Shown in pieces: positions 25,601 through 40,600 of a stretch of 64,000 bases of DNA. A program made the translations under genes and the position numbers. Within the stretch, counting starts at the first letter, position 1. Every line of letters begins with the position of its first letter. The notes beneath the pieces were generated by a model, which saw only the letters and a program-made list of their open reading frames with translations, did no database searches and was not told the DNA's origin. Origin of the DNA: Tachypleus tridentatus (Eukaryota; Arthropoda; Merostomata; Xiphosura; Limulidae); assembly GCF_004210375.1 (NCBI RefSeq), contig NC_134829.1:31760034-31824033 (forward strand). Reading direction: 5' to 3'.

Positions 25601-28600
25601 GTTTTCTTGAATTCATGAGCTGGACACTTCTAATAAAGACTTGTCTTGGTTAACATATTTCAATTGCAATACAAGATATTCAAATGAACCAGCTAGTTTA
25701 TAATTCAAGTTGGATAATTAGTTTAAAAACTCCCAAATGTACATATTACAAGCCGAGGTACCCATCCTTTGTCTATGCAATGAACTTAAAAGAAATGTAG
25801 GGGTGGATGGTATGATAAATAATACAAAAATTCAAACTTTCCCACACTTTATTGATAACATAATATAGTTGCAATATTCAATATTAGCTCACAAAATGTT
25901 TTGTACAAACTTTATCAATATGTATACAATTAAAACATGATATATACTGTGCAATGATCATGTTGACTTTTTATGAAGAGGTAATAAGCAAAGTAGTGCA
26001 AGTAGAAGTGCTTTCTGTCACCCACTTTCAATGCCCAGGTCTTATTACTGCCCTTCCACAGGATTTCGTGTGATCAATTAATTGTTGGTCATTGGCTGCA
26101 GAAGTGTCTTAAAGGCCTAAGCTGAAATGTCATGGATCAAAGTGATTATAGGTAAAAAAGAATGGACCTTCAGATCAGTCTTACAGTAGCTGTTGGAGTA
26201 GAAATTTCAGTTTTGTCTATTATTGCAATAGTGGCAGCCTTTATTTTTTCATTACATTCCTCCATACAAAGTACCAGTGCACACTCTGAAATATATATAA
26301 GAAATGTATGTGTTCCCCTTCCCACAATGTGTACATTATATTATAGTAAGTTTAACAGTTTTTACATTGTGCCATCTATGAAAACAGTTAACATTAACTT
26401 ATGTCAAAGATAACAAATGACCAATAACAGCAATAATGAGTGTAAGAATGGTGAATCTCCATGATGCACTTAGTTACAAACTTTCATTCCACAAAGTTTG
26501 TTTGTTCAGTTGAAACAGAAGAAACAGTGGCTCATACTTAACTAAGAGGCAAAACTAGATAATAAAGCAAAACCACACATTCTTGTAGCCTTTACTATTA
26601 ACCTGTTCACTGCCGTAGACGAGGTAACTCGTCCAAGCCAATAGGTAACACAGTACCACGGACGAGTTAATTCATCCTCAATAATACTTAACTTCAACAC
26701 TAGATGTCAGCACCATACATGCATTTGACCTACTTACAAATTGTTTCACTTTCAATCCAAAATAGTGTCACGAAAAAAGTTACAAAATGAAAAATACGGC
26801 ATAGGAGCTACCATAGCAGCTGAAATACTTGGCAGTCAACAGGTTAATAGTGCAGGGAAAGTTAGCCAATGTATAAGAAATGCATTCACAACTAATTTGG
26901 TCTTTAAGGAAATGCTTTAAAATCTCTCTTCATTTACTTCAATATATCCATTTCATTGAATGCTGTTGTAGAGCACATTTTGAATCCAAAAAGAGCTGGA
27001 TTGATAGATGACAATTTTGATTCTATTGAAATTAAATAACAAATTCAAACCATAATGAAATCGAACAAATAATAATGGACATAATATTTTCTAATATTAG
27101 ATTTATTATTTAATATTGACTTATTAGATCACTTAATGTTATTACTGTCATCATGTTAATTTATTTTTTGACACTGTGTTCCTTGAGTACTATCAATCAA
27201 TGTATCAAAGCCTGTATGGTCATTAGCTGTTTTCACAAATATGGATAGGTTGTTCTGAGAAGTCTGTATAATGTTACTGTAAGAGTAAAGTATTAATATT
27301 TACCAATAAATTGGAATTCTTCATTCTTATATTATCCAATGACAAAAGAAAAAATAGAAAAATCTCAGTTTCAAAGGTACCAGTAGTGACAGTGGCAATA
27401 TATATATATTGTGTTGTAAATGTAGCAGTGCTCCATTGAAATAGCAGCACCACAACTGTGAATATAACAACAGTATTCAACTATGTCATAGCTTTAAAAA
27501 ATGTGTGCAATGATGACAAGGTGAATTGGGTAAAATATAATACAACATGGAACTTTCTTCATTCCTTTAAGAAATGTTTATAATGATATCCCAGTGAATT
27601 AAGTGAAATGTAATGTAACATCCAACTTTATCACAGCTTTCAAAATGCATATGAGGATGTCATGGTGAATTAGTTGAAATGTAATACAATAATGAACTTT
27701 ATCACAGCTTTAAGAAACAGGCATGATCGTGTCATGGTGAATCTGGTGAAATGTAATGCAATTTTTGTCAAAGCTTTAAGAAATGTGTACAACAATGCCA
27801 AGGTGAATCAAGTGAAATATAATATAACTATGTTATAGCTTTAAGAAATGTGAAATGTAATTCCACTGCTTGGCTTTTCCATTCCACTTACAGGAGTTTA
27901 AAAATTTAGGCAGAACTTAAATGTTAACTGTAATTCTGTTGGTTCTCTTCCTCAACAGTATAAAACACCAATAAATCCTAATATTACATTGTGTAAAGTT
28001 GACTTTAACTGACAACATAAAATCTAAAGAAAAATGATTGGAATACATTATTTAAGATAAATAGAAACTAATTAATGAACACTGATGAGATTTTTAGTGT
28101 AGATCAAAATAGGTATATGAAATAGCAATGCTAAGGTTCACAAAATAATGTTTTAATACATTTGCCATGTGAACTAATACATGTACCTGCTTTAGTTCAG
28201 CGTTTTGAGATTCTCTACTTCCACTAGAAACTCTCTGGTAGCCAACTGTATCCCTGTAATCTATCTTAGTACTTTGAGGCTTGGCTAAGACTGGTGTAAC
28301 AAAGTCTACAGGAACTCCACTTTGGGTCCTGGAATCCTAGATGAATATGTCATTCATAATTATGCAACAGGGAACTGTCTCCTACTGTTCTATACAACTT
28401 GCTTTATAATGTCATGTGGTTTTTACCCACTTACAAAACACCTTTTGAAAACTCTTTCAAGAGTTTTTCACTGTAAAATACAAACTGATAAATGTTTATT
28501 TCATTATAACAGTCTCAGTGTCAACCCAATAAAAGTAAAGGATCTCAGATAATTACACCAAACCTGAAACAGTAATTTGTATTTCTTTTTATGGTGTTCC

Positions 28601-31600
28601 ACATTAATTTTTGCATTTTGACATTCAAATGGTTTAGTTATTTAAAAATTATTTTTCTAATTTAATTAGATAGCTTACCCTGGTAACTGGGGAAAAGGAT
28701 GGCTGACTTGTGTCCAAAGTATAATCATATATATGACTATAGAAAGGTGGCTGTCTTGTGGATGAACAGTGGCTTGTCTGCAAATGCTGATGTTGCATGT
28801 TTTGACCAGTATAACATGAGATAGAATCAGAAGATGGTGAAAGTGCATGATGATACTTAAGTGGAATGCTCTGCTCTATGGTTTGAGTAGATGGATGGTG
28901 TATTTCTTGAGGTGTCTTACATTTATAAAAGGAATCAAAATTTCCTTCTCTCTGAAATTTGTAATTCTTTTTTTTCTCCTTCCAATCCTACACAAAGAAA
29001 ACATAATTTAAAACCAAAAATACTTTCATAATTGGTAGAATAAATGGAACAAACAACTTCTGGCAGGAAAGAAGAATGAACATGAAATCAATGGTCAAAT
29101 TATTTTTCACTCTTAGGACAATCGTTTCAATTATAGCAAACTTTTCCACTCAAATTTAAAATCTCTCAAATCTGTTTGCACTACAACAGAATGTGTTTCT
29201 TCTGAAACTCAAGTCTTCATTACAAAATCTGGGGCTTTTTTATAGCAAGGCCAAGAAATGTCATAAGGGTACGTGTAAGTGATATATATTCTCTTTGGCT
29301 GTGAAACTTTGTTAACCACATTCAACTTCTGAAATCCTTTATGAAAAACCTCAGTTTCTAATGCAAAAACACACATCTTTCCAAGGTATAGTGCAACTGA
29401 AACAAGACTATTCCTTGTAAATCATCCTTTACTTACCAGAAACAAAGAAAATTACTAAGTTGGGATAACATGAGATTTTTCAGCTATATATCAGGTCTTC
29501 CAATAAGTAATGTCCAAAAATTTAATACAAAAAGTGCATCATCATTTCTGTATTTGTAGAAGGCCTTAATGACTAAAATATATGGTAGGACATGTATAAA
29601 AATGTTGAGACAAATAAAAGAAACTAACCAAACTCCACTTTCTCAGATCATTAATCAAATAAACCTTTATGAAGATGAATGTGTCAGAGGATCACATTTG
29701 GCATATAATGTTTTATGATTTTAAAAAAGGCAATAGTGCAGCAGAAACTACAGGAAACATTCAAGGTGTTTATGGTGTGAAGTCTCTCAATGAAAGAAAA
29801 TATCAAAGGTGGTTTTGAAGTTCAGATTAGGTGACTACAGCTTAAGTGATGTGCCACGTTCAGGTCGTCCTGTTGAGTTTAATGATGACTTGATGCTGGC
29901 TGCACTTGATGAAGATTATGCTGTAACAGTTGAAGAACTAGCACAGAAACTTAATAAAACCATTCAACAGTTTACTGTCATCTGCAACAGCTTGGAAAGG
30001 TGTCAAAACTTACGAAAATGGGTCCCCCATGATTTGACAGAAGCCAACCTCAGAGAAAGAATGGATATTTACACTTCTTTGCACTCTCGTGAATGTAACT
30101 CACCTTTTTTGGATAGGTTAGTGACTGAAGATGAAAAACAGATATTTTACAAAAATGTTACATGCTGCAGACAATGGCTCAGTGCAGGTAAACTAGCTAA
30201 AGCACAGCCCAAAATGGACCTCCATCCTAGGAATGTCTTGTTAAGCATTTGGTGGGATATTGTTGGTGTGATTCAATTTGCATTGCTGCTACTCAATGTA
30301 GCTATTATACCATACTTCTATTGTCAAGAGTAAGAGCACTTGAATGTTGCATTGAAAGAAAAAGATGCCTGCTTTGATCAATCATGAAGATGTTGTGTTA
30401 CACCAGGATAATGCATGACCCCATACAGCAAGGATCACATCTGCAAATATTGAAGAGCTAGACTAGGAAAAACCTCCTTATCCTCCAGACCTTGTCCCAT
30501 CTGATTATCATCTATTCCAAAGATTACAGAACTATCTTGATGGAAAAAGAGCTTGGAACACATGAAGATGTCAAAACTACCCTCTCTACATTCTTTTCCT
30601 CCAAACCCCAAGAATTTTATAGAAGTGGCATTCAGAAGATTGTGTGTCACTGACAGGAAGTAATTAATAGCAACAGAACATACATTATTGATTAAATAAC
30701 ATTAAAAGCATTTGAAATCTTTTCTCTTTTTCTGAACCCAAAATTGGACATCACTTAAGGGATGACCTGATACATGCTTGTTGTGTATTTGAAAATGTTT
30801 ATGAACAACCACAATTTTATTTATACACAAGAAAAACATTTTCTGAAATCTCCATTTTATTGGCAATGTGACAAAAGATAATCTTCCAGGATTAGTTTCT
30901 TGTATAATGTTTCTGTGAATTCTACCAAGCTTTTTTGTAAATATTCAAACTGTTGAGTATATTATATCAGAATAATCTGATTATGCAAAAATATAATTCG
31001 TGTAATAACAACAGACGATACAAAGAAGCTGTGGTGTTGTACATATCAGAGCTACAACTTGATATTGTTTAGCCTTTGTAAGTAGGGTGATGCCACCAAA
31101 AATTATTGCATTTGGGTAAGAGTATGTAACAGCCCTCACTGATATAAAATATTCATATATTCATATCATAAAGATATGTTCAGATCAGGGATTTAAATTT
31201 TCCAAGACAGGGATATCTTTTGTATTTAATGGCAAACAAAGGCTTATGCATAGATCCACATGGAACATCAGGACCATCCAGAAAGAGTCCTTCAACAAGT
31301 AATACCATGGCTAAGGTAAAGATGTTTTGTGATAGACAAGGATCAACAAACATATAGGTCCACTTGGAACATCAGGACCATTCAGAAAAAGAGTCCTTCA
31401 ACAAGTAACACCATAGCCAAAGATTCACAAAAACATAGATCCACTTGGAACATCAAGACCATCCAGAAAGAATCCTTCAACAAGTAATACCATAGCCAAG
31501 GTAAAAGTGTCTTGTAATAGGCCAGGATCCACAAACACATAGATCCTCTTGGAACATCAGAACCATCCAGAAAGAGTCCTTCATAGCCAAGGTAAAAACA

Positions 31601-34600
31601 AGTAATATCATAGCCAAGGTAAAAGTGTCTTGTAATAGGCAAGGATCCACAACCATGAATTTCAACAGTGAAATCCATCAAAATGTCATAGATAATGGAA
31701 TACAATGTGATCAAGAACAACCTCATCTGGAAAAGCAACACAAGTCGTATGTACACAAATCACTTCCACAACATATTCATTCAACTGGAGAAAGAAGCTG
31801 GTATTCATTCTATTGTAAGTCAATTAATATGGATTTCTATATGAACATATTGATGAAATAAACACGATAAACAAAGTCTCATGACAGAGCCTTTAGCAAG
31901 GAGAAAACATATTGTAAAGCTTCCATTAAGACGCATGGTTGTCATACAGAGCACAATCAGATGTAGTAATATGTAGTGTAATGATGTGGAGATATTTTAA
32001 AACTATTACAATAAAACACATTTATCCTCTAATTGTATAATTTTTCAAAAAACTAAACTGATGATGGTACCCAAAATGATACAAAGAACATTTATTGTAT
32101 GAAATTATACCACATGAAGCATTTGGGTATTTGAAAACTTTTCCAGTAAAATCTAAAAGTAATAATAAGAAAGAAGCTTTATACAACTGTCAAAGATTGT
32201 TTCAGTGAATTAATTTCTTAATTATACCATGCCTGTTTTGAAAGATTAACTTGGGTGGCTTAACATGAATGTCAGCATGTAGAATGTGCTTGGTTACTTA
32301 CAATGGTCATTGATGCAGGTGAACACCTAATTTAACAACAAATTAATAAATGTCAATGGACTTTATTACTACATTATTAGAAACTGAAAATTAAATTCCA
32401 ATGTTCATTATTCTAATACCATAGTAATAAATCAAAGCATCTTATGTTTATCACCAGGCTATACATAGAGGTTGGAAGAACAACTTTGAAAGACAAGTTT
32501 TACAAACGTGTATCAAGGACTCGGTTCTTTTACAAAAATATTTTTCACTTCTTATTCTATTTTTCCACAACTGGTTGCAGATGACAGTTTAGAGTTTTAT
32601 ATATAAGACATTTGTGGGCTTAGGTGTTCATATCTCCTCCAACTTTGCAAGTCTACTTTTAATCTATATTGTTATGCTTTCAAAACGATGTTAGATTTGA
32701 TATATAGTGTATTCCCACCACTGTGCAAGTCCTTATTTGATAGATACCTGTTACTAGAGCACAATTTCCAATTAACACAATTAGCTTCAACCCTAGTGTT
32801 GTCTGACTTCATGTGTGACATTTTTTAAAATTCTGAACAAGATGTTTATAATTTGATAAATACCTATGCCTTCACGGAAGGTTAGTTTCCATAAATAAGA
32901 AACTAATCAAAAACACACTAGGTACAAAAAAACAGATTGAGCATGTGACTTAAAGGAAGGTAAATAAAACTGGCAGCCAAACTGATAGCTACACTTATAA
33001 CACTGATAATGATTTTATAGCAGTTATTCATTCATTAGTTAACCAGGTCACTGGGTCATGTATTTTGATCAACTTGAGGAATGATGATAGGTAAAATAAA
33101 ATATGGAACACAGCCAGAAAGTGACATGACATTCAACAGTAACCAACATTAGCATTAGGATCACAACCAACCAGATCTTCCAAAGTACATGGTGGTAATT
33201 TCTTCTCTCTAAAACAATGTAAATAACTTCCTTTATAGTAATGACATGGAAACTAGATTAACAATTTCTAGTCATCTCTTGCATGTATCTGTACAGTCAC
33301 ATCAAGCATCATTATTTAAGCTAATTGCTTAAACTACTATTATGTGACACCAAACACTCTTTAATTAGGAGACTTATTAAATTTAACAATTTTGTGCTTA
33401 CAAGTTGGCAATGAATAATGAATAACAATCATCCATCCATATGATCCTTTTGTAAACTTGAATTGACACTGATAATATAATTAGTTTGGCCTAACCAATA
33501 CTTACATATCTGCACATCCTTTAACCCTATAATTTTGCTGCTACAAATCAGATTTTAATACAAATGACATAAAACCAAAAACAGTACACTTTTATTCTTA
33601 GGTGAAGTTATAGTAAAAATTTCAGACTGATAAGGTCATGTGACGTTTTGTATAGGTGTGTACAAAAATGTATAATTTTCGAAGAGTTTTTGTTGAAAAA
33701 GTGTGCATTTGGCTTATATTTAAACCAAATTTGACACCAAATTGTAATTTTTTAAAGATCTATCATTGTACTAAAGATGAAAAAAAACAAATAAATAAAA
33801 ATCGATATATGTACATTTTTATAGCAAATAAAGCTTCCTTACTTTGGAAAAAATTAATAAAAATTGGAGATTTTATCTCCCATGTATTTCATAATGGATT
33901 ACCTTGAAATTTGGTATGTGAGATAAGGGTTCAGTAAAGCACACCTCCACTAAAAATTTGTGATAGTTTGGATTACCACAGTCCGAGCTATAAATAGTGG
34001 AAAAATCACTAAACTATCACAACACACAGTGTCTCTTGCATGTTGTTTGGGTTGTGTGTCACACTGCTGTGTGTCTTGATACAATGGCACAACAGAAAAC
34101 CAATAGACAATAAACTACTTAAGACATATGTGACACAAATCCATACATTTTATCATTTCTTACCTCTCTCATTGGCTTTTCATTTAGATCTGCATCAAAC
34201 ATGGATTCTTGGACATTTTTAAAGGACTGCAGAAAACTATTTTTTTTATTCATTTTCAATCGATTTCCATGGGAAAGGTTAATCAATGCTGCAGCTTGCA
34301 GTCTATACCGTCTTGTAGCTGAGCACCTGATTTCTGTTCCTCCAGGAAACGACTTATCAAATACAACATCATACATAGTATTTGTTGTTTTATCTCCTGG
34401 ATAATTGAGAATGTACTGTTTGATCATACATTGATTAAAAAAAGAAAAATATAACTTAAAGTATTAACAAATTATTTTGTTTCAGTATGGATATAAATGT
34501 CCCTAAACTTCAACTATAAACAAAAGCACACAGTACACTTGTTATAAAATAATACACCAAAACAATTCAACCTTACATACAAATGTCTGTTACCACCATT

Positions 34601-37600
34601 GGTTATCACAATTGTATCCAGAGCTTTAAACAATTTCTCTTTTTTCAAAGTCCACACCGACTAGTTCAGTTAATTTAAAATAAACTGACAAGATGAATTA
34701 TCCTTCCATACTCTGTTATTACAATATAATCTGTGATAATTTCTTTTTAAAAATCACTACTATGCACTCTTTATGGTTGAACTCACATCTATAGATGCAT
34801 TTATGAAACTAAATTTCTGATTAGTATTTATTTGCCAACTGGAATCCATAACATACCACACTACTAAATATTATGATGCAATAATACTCAATTAAAACAA
34901 TGACAAAAGTCATAAGGTTCTAGTAACATGACAATAATACAATAATCACCAGTTCACGATTCATAACATAAGCTTACCAAAAATTATCACTTCTAAAAAT
35001 AACTAAATTTAACACTCAGACATATGAACTACTTAAATCATAACTCTTGCATTAAACCATTTTAAAGAAAAAAAACGTTTGCCTACAAGTTTTCGAAATA
35101 TAGAATGAATTATAATATTTATTACATATTCACTATTTACACATATAAGTAACATGCTTTCAAAATACTACTAACACTCACCCTCATGAATCCCAATGAC
35201 TGTACCTCGCAAACCTAGTGGCACAGCATAACCTTCCCGCACATTGACAACTCGATCAAAAAGCATGTAATTAGAGTTTGGATCCGGAACACTCCAACCA
35301 TGGCAATAAAAGGGTCGATACAGTAAATAAGGCTTAACCTGCATCACAATATGCTTCAACTTTTCAGAACTGTTATCCTAAAATAAATTAAAAATATGTT
35401 GATTTTTGTAAGGAATATGTTTTTATTATATTTATTGACATTTTTTATTGTACATAAAGTAAAATTAGAAAGTATTTCTTCTTCCATGGTATCTGAGCAT
35501 TCTAAACTGGTAGAAGATATAACTAATGTGTTTATAATCCATTCTCCAATATGGAAATTTAATTATTTTTTTTTTTAGTGAATTAAAAATAAATTACCAT
35601 AGTAGTTCAACTTACTTGAAACTTGTCTACTATTTCTTCTATGGCTTTCACTACTGGTTCATCAAGTACTTCAGCTCCACATTTTTGACGTTCTACTTTA
35701 GAACATGGAAGAGACTTGAGCCAAGCTGATATCTGGTGAATCAAATCCCTTCTTCAAATAAAAACAAAATTTTAGAATTAAAACAACATGTCCAAAACTA
35801 ACTTGTTATAATATTCAAACAATGAATAAGTTATGCAATTATAAAACAAAATAACCCAAACTTCTGATGTTACTTTAGATTCCTATTTAACAGTCAAAAC
35901 AGTAATAAAGAATTATACAATTATTTTTAAGTATGAAGAAATATTGCAGTGATAACGGATAGTGATAGCAGTTCCTTTAAGTATAAAGTTCATACACACA
36001 CATAAATAGAAAGAAGTTTTAACTCTGACACTCAGTTATCCTCAATTCCAAGTACAACACATTTCTAAAACTTAAGTCCTGTGACAGATTTCTTTTAATA
36101 ACATTAGAGTCTTTCATGATGACAAGAAACTCACTTGAAGTAAAAATGTATCTCAAGACAGTTGATACAGGTATTAAAACTTTTATTAAAATAGAGAACA
36201 TTTTGACCTTCTTAGTTCGAAAACTCTCTCCTTATTACCCTGAAGATGACCTAAGAAGGTTGAAACATTGATCTCTACTTCATTTATTTAAGTTTTAAAA
36301 TCTACACCAGCCATCTTGAGATACATCACTTGAGTCTGTCATCACAAAAATTGATTAGCCTTATTTTTCACATAAAATATTACTATACTAATCATGACAC
36401 ACAAATCATCTGTAGTAGATTTTATGAGTTTCAGTTAAATTATCCTTATGCTATCATTTTAATGCATGCAATTTAAGCTATGCTTTCTCTATGTGATAGA
36501 CTGATAAATCCTGGCCTACTTGAGAACATTTTAAGCAGACAAATGAACTCGTATAGACATAACTTTATTTAATGAAATTACATGTACATGACTTTATTTA
36601 ATAAAACTATACAATAATGTCAAGTACGATCACATATAGAGTATGAAACCATTAAGAGCATTCAGTGTATGAGTTTTATAAACTGAAAGGAACTCACAAA
36701 GAACAAGAATAAAACCAGTAGTAAATAAAACTTAGTTTAATTAAAGTATGTTAAAAGAAGTCTATGAAATGAGCCAAAGCCAAATTATTGCAAAGTTAAA
36801 TAAATGTAAGGATGTAATGAAGGAAAACATAACTGAATATTAAGAAATGTTCAAATTCACGTTCACAAAGTGATAAACATATGGTTTAAAACAAACTGTA
36901 CATGCATATTTTAGATCTAAATACGTACAGAAAACTCACAGAAACTGTATTTAGTGTAAGGTTCTTTTTTGTGGGAATTACATAAGAGTTGAATGATGTT
37001 TGTGTGAAATACTTTTCAAAGATAAACAAACTAAACTTCAAATCACAGACTGTTATCACACAATGACTATGGCATTCTGTGTTCACGTACCAAACTTGTT
37101 GCATGAAAAAGCTTACTAAGCAATAAAAATACCATGTAGACAATTCTGAATGGAAAACCAATATTCAATTCATATTCCTCAGAAAAAGACATTTCTAGTG
37201 ATAAAAGATTTGCAGCATCTTATCGAGAAATTTGTGATCAAAGTTTTGAACAGATAAATGCAAGCTTATTTATATAAATACATGCTGAACAAGCATTCAC
37301 CATGCAATGATGTGCATGTCACTAAAATCAACACTTCCTCTCACATCAAGAAAGTGATGAAAAAATGTGTGGCACTTCAGTGAACACTAAAATAAATCAG
37401 TCATCAAACAATGATGATGTGTGTGTGTTACTTTAGTCAATAATACTAACTTCTAGTAGAAAAAAAGTAACAACATTTATGACATACAAAGAAACCATCA
37501 GACATCTAATTAAATGTTTGCACTGGTGTGGATGGCCAAAAGACGTTTTCAAAAATCTTAATTCTGTTTCATTTTGTTCAAAGTTCTGAAAATTCAAAAA

Positions 37601-40600
37601 TTGTGCACCCTTGTGATCAACTATGAATATTGTACAACTATTAGAATACACACCTTCATCAACTATGAATACTGTACAACTATTAGAATACACACCTTGA
37701 TCACTATGAATACTGTACAACTATTAGAATGCACACCTTGATCACTATGAATACTGTACAACTATTAGAATGCACACCTTGATCACTATGAATACTGTAC
37801 AACTATTAGAATGCACACCTTGATCACTATGAATACTGTACAACTATTAGAATGCACACCTTGATCACTATGAATACTGTACAACTATTAGAATGCACAC
37901 CTTGATCACTATGAATACTGTACAACTATTAGAATGCACACCTTGATCACTATGAATACTGTACAACTATTACAAATACACACCTTGATCACTATGAATA
38001 CTGTACAACTATTAGAATGCACACCTTGATCACTATGAATACTGTACAACTATTAGAATACACACCTTGATCACTATGAATACTGTACAACTATTAGAAT
38101 ACACACCTTGATCACTATGAATACTGTACAACTATTAGAATACACACCTTGATCACTATGAATAATGTACAACTATTAGAATACACACCTTGATCACTAT
38201 GAATACTGTACAACTATTAGAATACACAATACATATTTGCATCAAAGAACTTTGAACTGTATAACTGCAAAATGTATTACTGATTGGTATGACAAAATTA
38301 GGTATCTTACCCATTTTCTTCTGGAAACAAGTCAGAAACATGTATGATATCTTGCTGGATACAAGACACTATTCTCTCAAACAAAATGGGAAATCTGTGG
38401 AAAATGTTACAAAGAAAATTAAATTTCTCCAACACAAAATTAAAACAAACAAACACAAACATAAATGCTTCTATGCACATATAGGGTTTATAAAACAAGT
38501 GTAAACAGTTGTTAGTGCACTCAATAAAATCAAGCTTTTTTAATGACCATAGCCCTTCTATGCAATCCTTTGAGAGCATAATCAACATTCAGGGAGCACA
38601 TGCAAGAAACTATACTTATTAAAGTAGGGCATGAATGACCATAGTTTGGAAAACAAAATAGCTTAAAAAGGTAATAAATTAAAGCTTCTCACTGCAGCCA
38701 GAACTACATTTACATGTGAGCAAAGATATGTCCAGCAAGGTAATTTCACTTTAGAGCCCATTTCTGACTCTTAGACCAAAATGTTACTATACACAATCTT
38801 TTATGAACCATTTATATAAGATAAATTTTAATTTTATTATTGTTAATAAATCCAACCACAAAAAGTTATATCTATAACAAAACTTTAAATTAGATCCATT
38901 ATAGAACCTTTGTGAGAGTTTCCAAAGGATTTCCAAAGAAGGCTAAACAAAACAGTAACACTTATTTTTCTAATTTGTAAATTTATCAATAAGGAGTGAT
39001 TTTTGTTTTCCATTTTATTTTACTTAACATAACTAGAATTCTTCACATATAAAATTAAAAATATACTAACTGGGAGTTAAGTTTCAATATGAGTTTTCCT
39101 AAAATCTTGCTAAGGTTATTTAACTAAATGATGGGGGGGAGATAAACAATAAAGAGAACTATTTTATTTGGTAGATCATGAGCACTTATTACTTTGTGCA
39201 TAATAAACAAATTTAATTAAACTTTTAATTTAGAAATTTCCCCACAAAATTACTTAGTATACTGAATGCAACATTTTATACAAGATGAAAAGAGCAAAAC
39301 TAAAAATTCACTTTCTATGGTTAATATGAAATAGAATCTTGAACGAGCTGTTTCTTGACTAACGATTCAGAAATTTGATTCTCAATCAACATGACAGACA
39401 AAATAAACAAGATTGTGTCATCAGGAATTTTGGGTGAGCTCAAGTTTTGACAAGCTTTATTCTTCACTAGTGACTACGTAATTATAATTATGTGTCAGAA
39501 AAATTTTCAAAGCAATGTATACACTTTAAAACAAAGAAATGATAATTAAACACCATCCAAGCAGGGGACTGCCTAGAAGGCACCTAAGTGGACAAGTTTC
39601 ATATATTAATCATCAAGATAACTGGTCAGCACCAGATTTGTAATACCCCCCATATGGAATAAGTACTTAGCACCAAGAGAACTTCTGAAAATTAGCCCAG
39701 ACAGAAAATGTACAGATTGAACTCAGGGTTCACAAGAAGTCTGTCAGTCATCTGTTATCATAGTCACAGATGGCTCCTACAACAAAAATAGCAAGATACT
39801 GGTTGGATATTTATATTCTCACACAGTAAAAGCACCATGCATGAGAATGATGAATCATTCCAGTTTCCCTAAATCAACATGAAAGTGAAACATGAAGCCA
39901 AAATGCTAGCTCCCTGGATTGCTGAAAGAAACTTATGCAAACAGACTTTACCACCAACATACTATTATCACAGGTTGTATCATATGAATGGAAGAAAGCA
40001 AACCAACTTCACACTAATAATATACCAAGCCATTGAAGATAAAGCTGAAAAAATCTCAAGAGAAGCTTCTAAAACAAATCTGGCACAATTGTTCTGTAAA
40101 GATATTGATGCCCTCTGTACTAGTAAGGCTAAAATGACAATAATTTAAGGCCTTCATTGACCTTCAGGGAGAGCAAGATTGCTGGACACTAAAGTACAGC
40201 ATAATGTAGTTACAAAAATCACAAAATGAGGAATTAATAGGACAGTTGGTTGGTGGGTTAATTTAGTGTTTTATGGCACAAAGCAGCTGGGCTATCTACA
40301 CCAAACATCTGGTAAAAAGTTAAAAGTAAATTTAGTCAAATTCATAAAAGGAAATTGAGGTAAAACAAAACAAAGTTTAAAAAACATAAATAGAATAAAA
40401 CCAATGTTTACATCTAGGCTACAACATTATGAGAAAAACTACAGCAATTCAACTTGTAAAGGGCTTTCTGTAGCGTAACTGTAATAATTATAACTCACCC
40501 AGAAGACTAACAGGTAAGTACAAATACCACCGTCAGTCACCTGAAGTGGGCCTTTCCAGTCCTGATTCCGAGTTATTTGACGTTATGGTCATTTTCAAAA

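Noticed and set aside
31382-31756. 124-codon minus-strand ORF
   Set aside because: It is produced by the 104/81-bp tandem array; the repeated peptide simply follows the DNA repeat.
37608-38228. Regular array that could suggest a CRISPR
   Set aside because: The 41-bp units are contiguous with no unique spacers, and the context is a eukaryotic intron.
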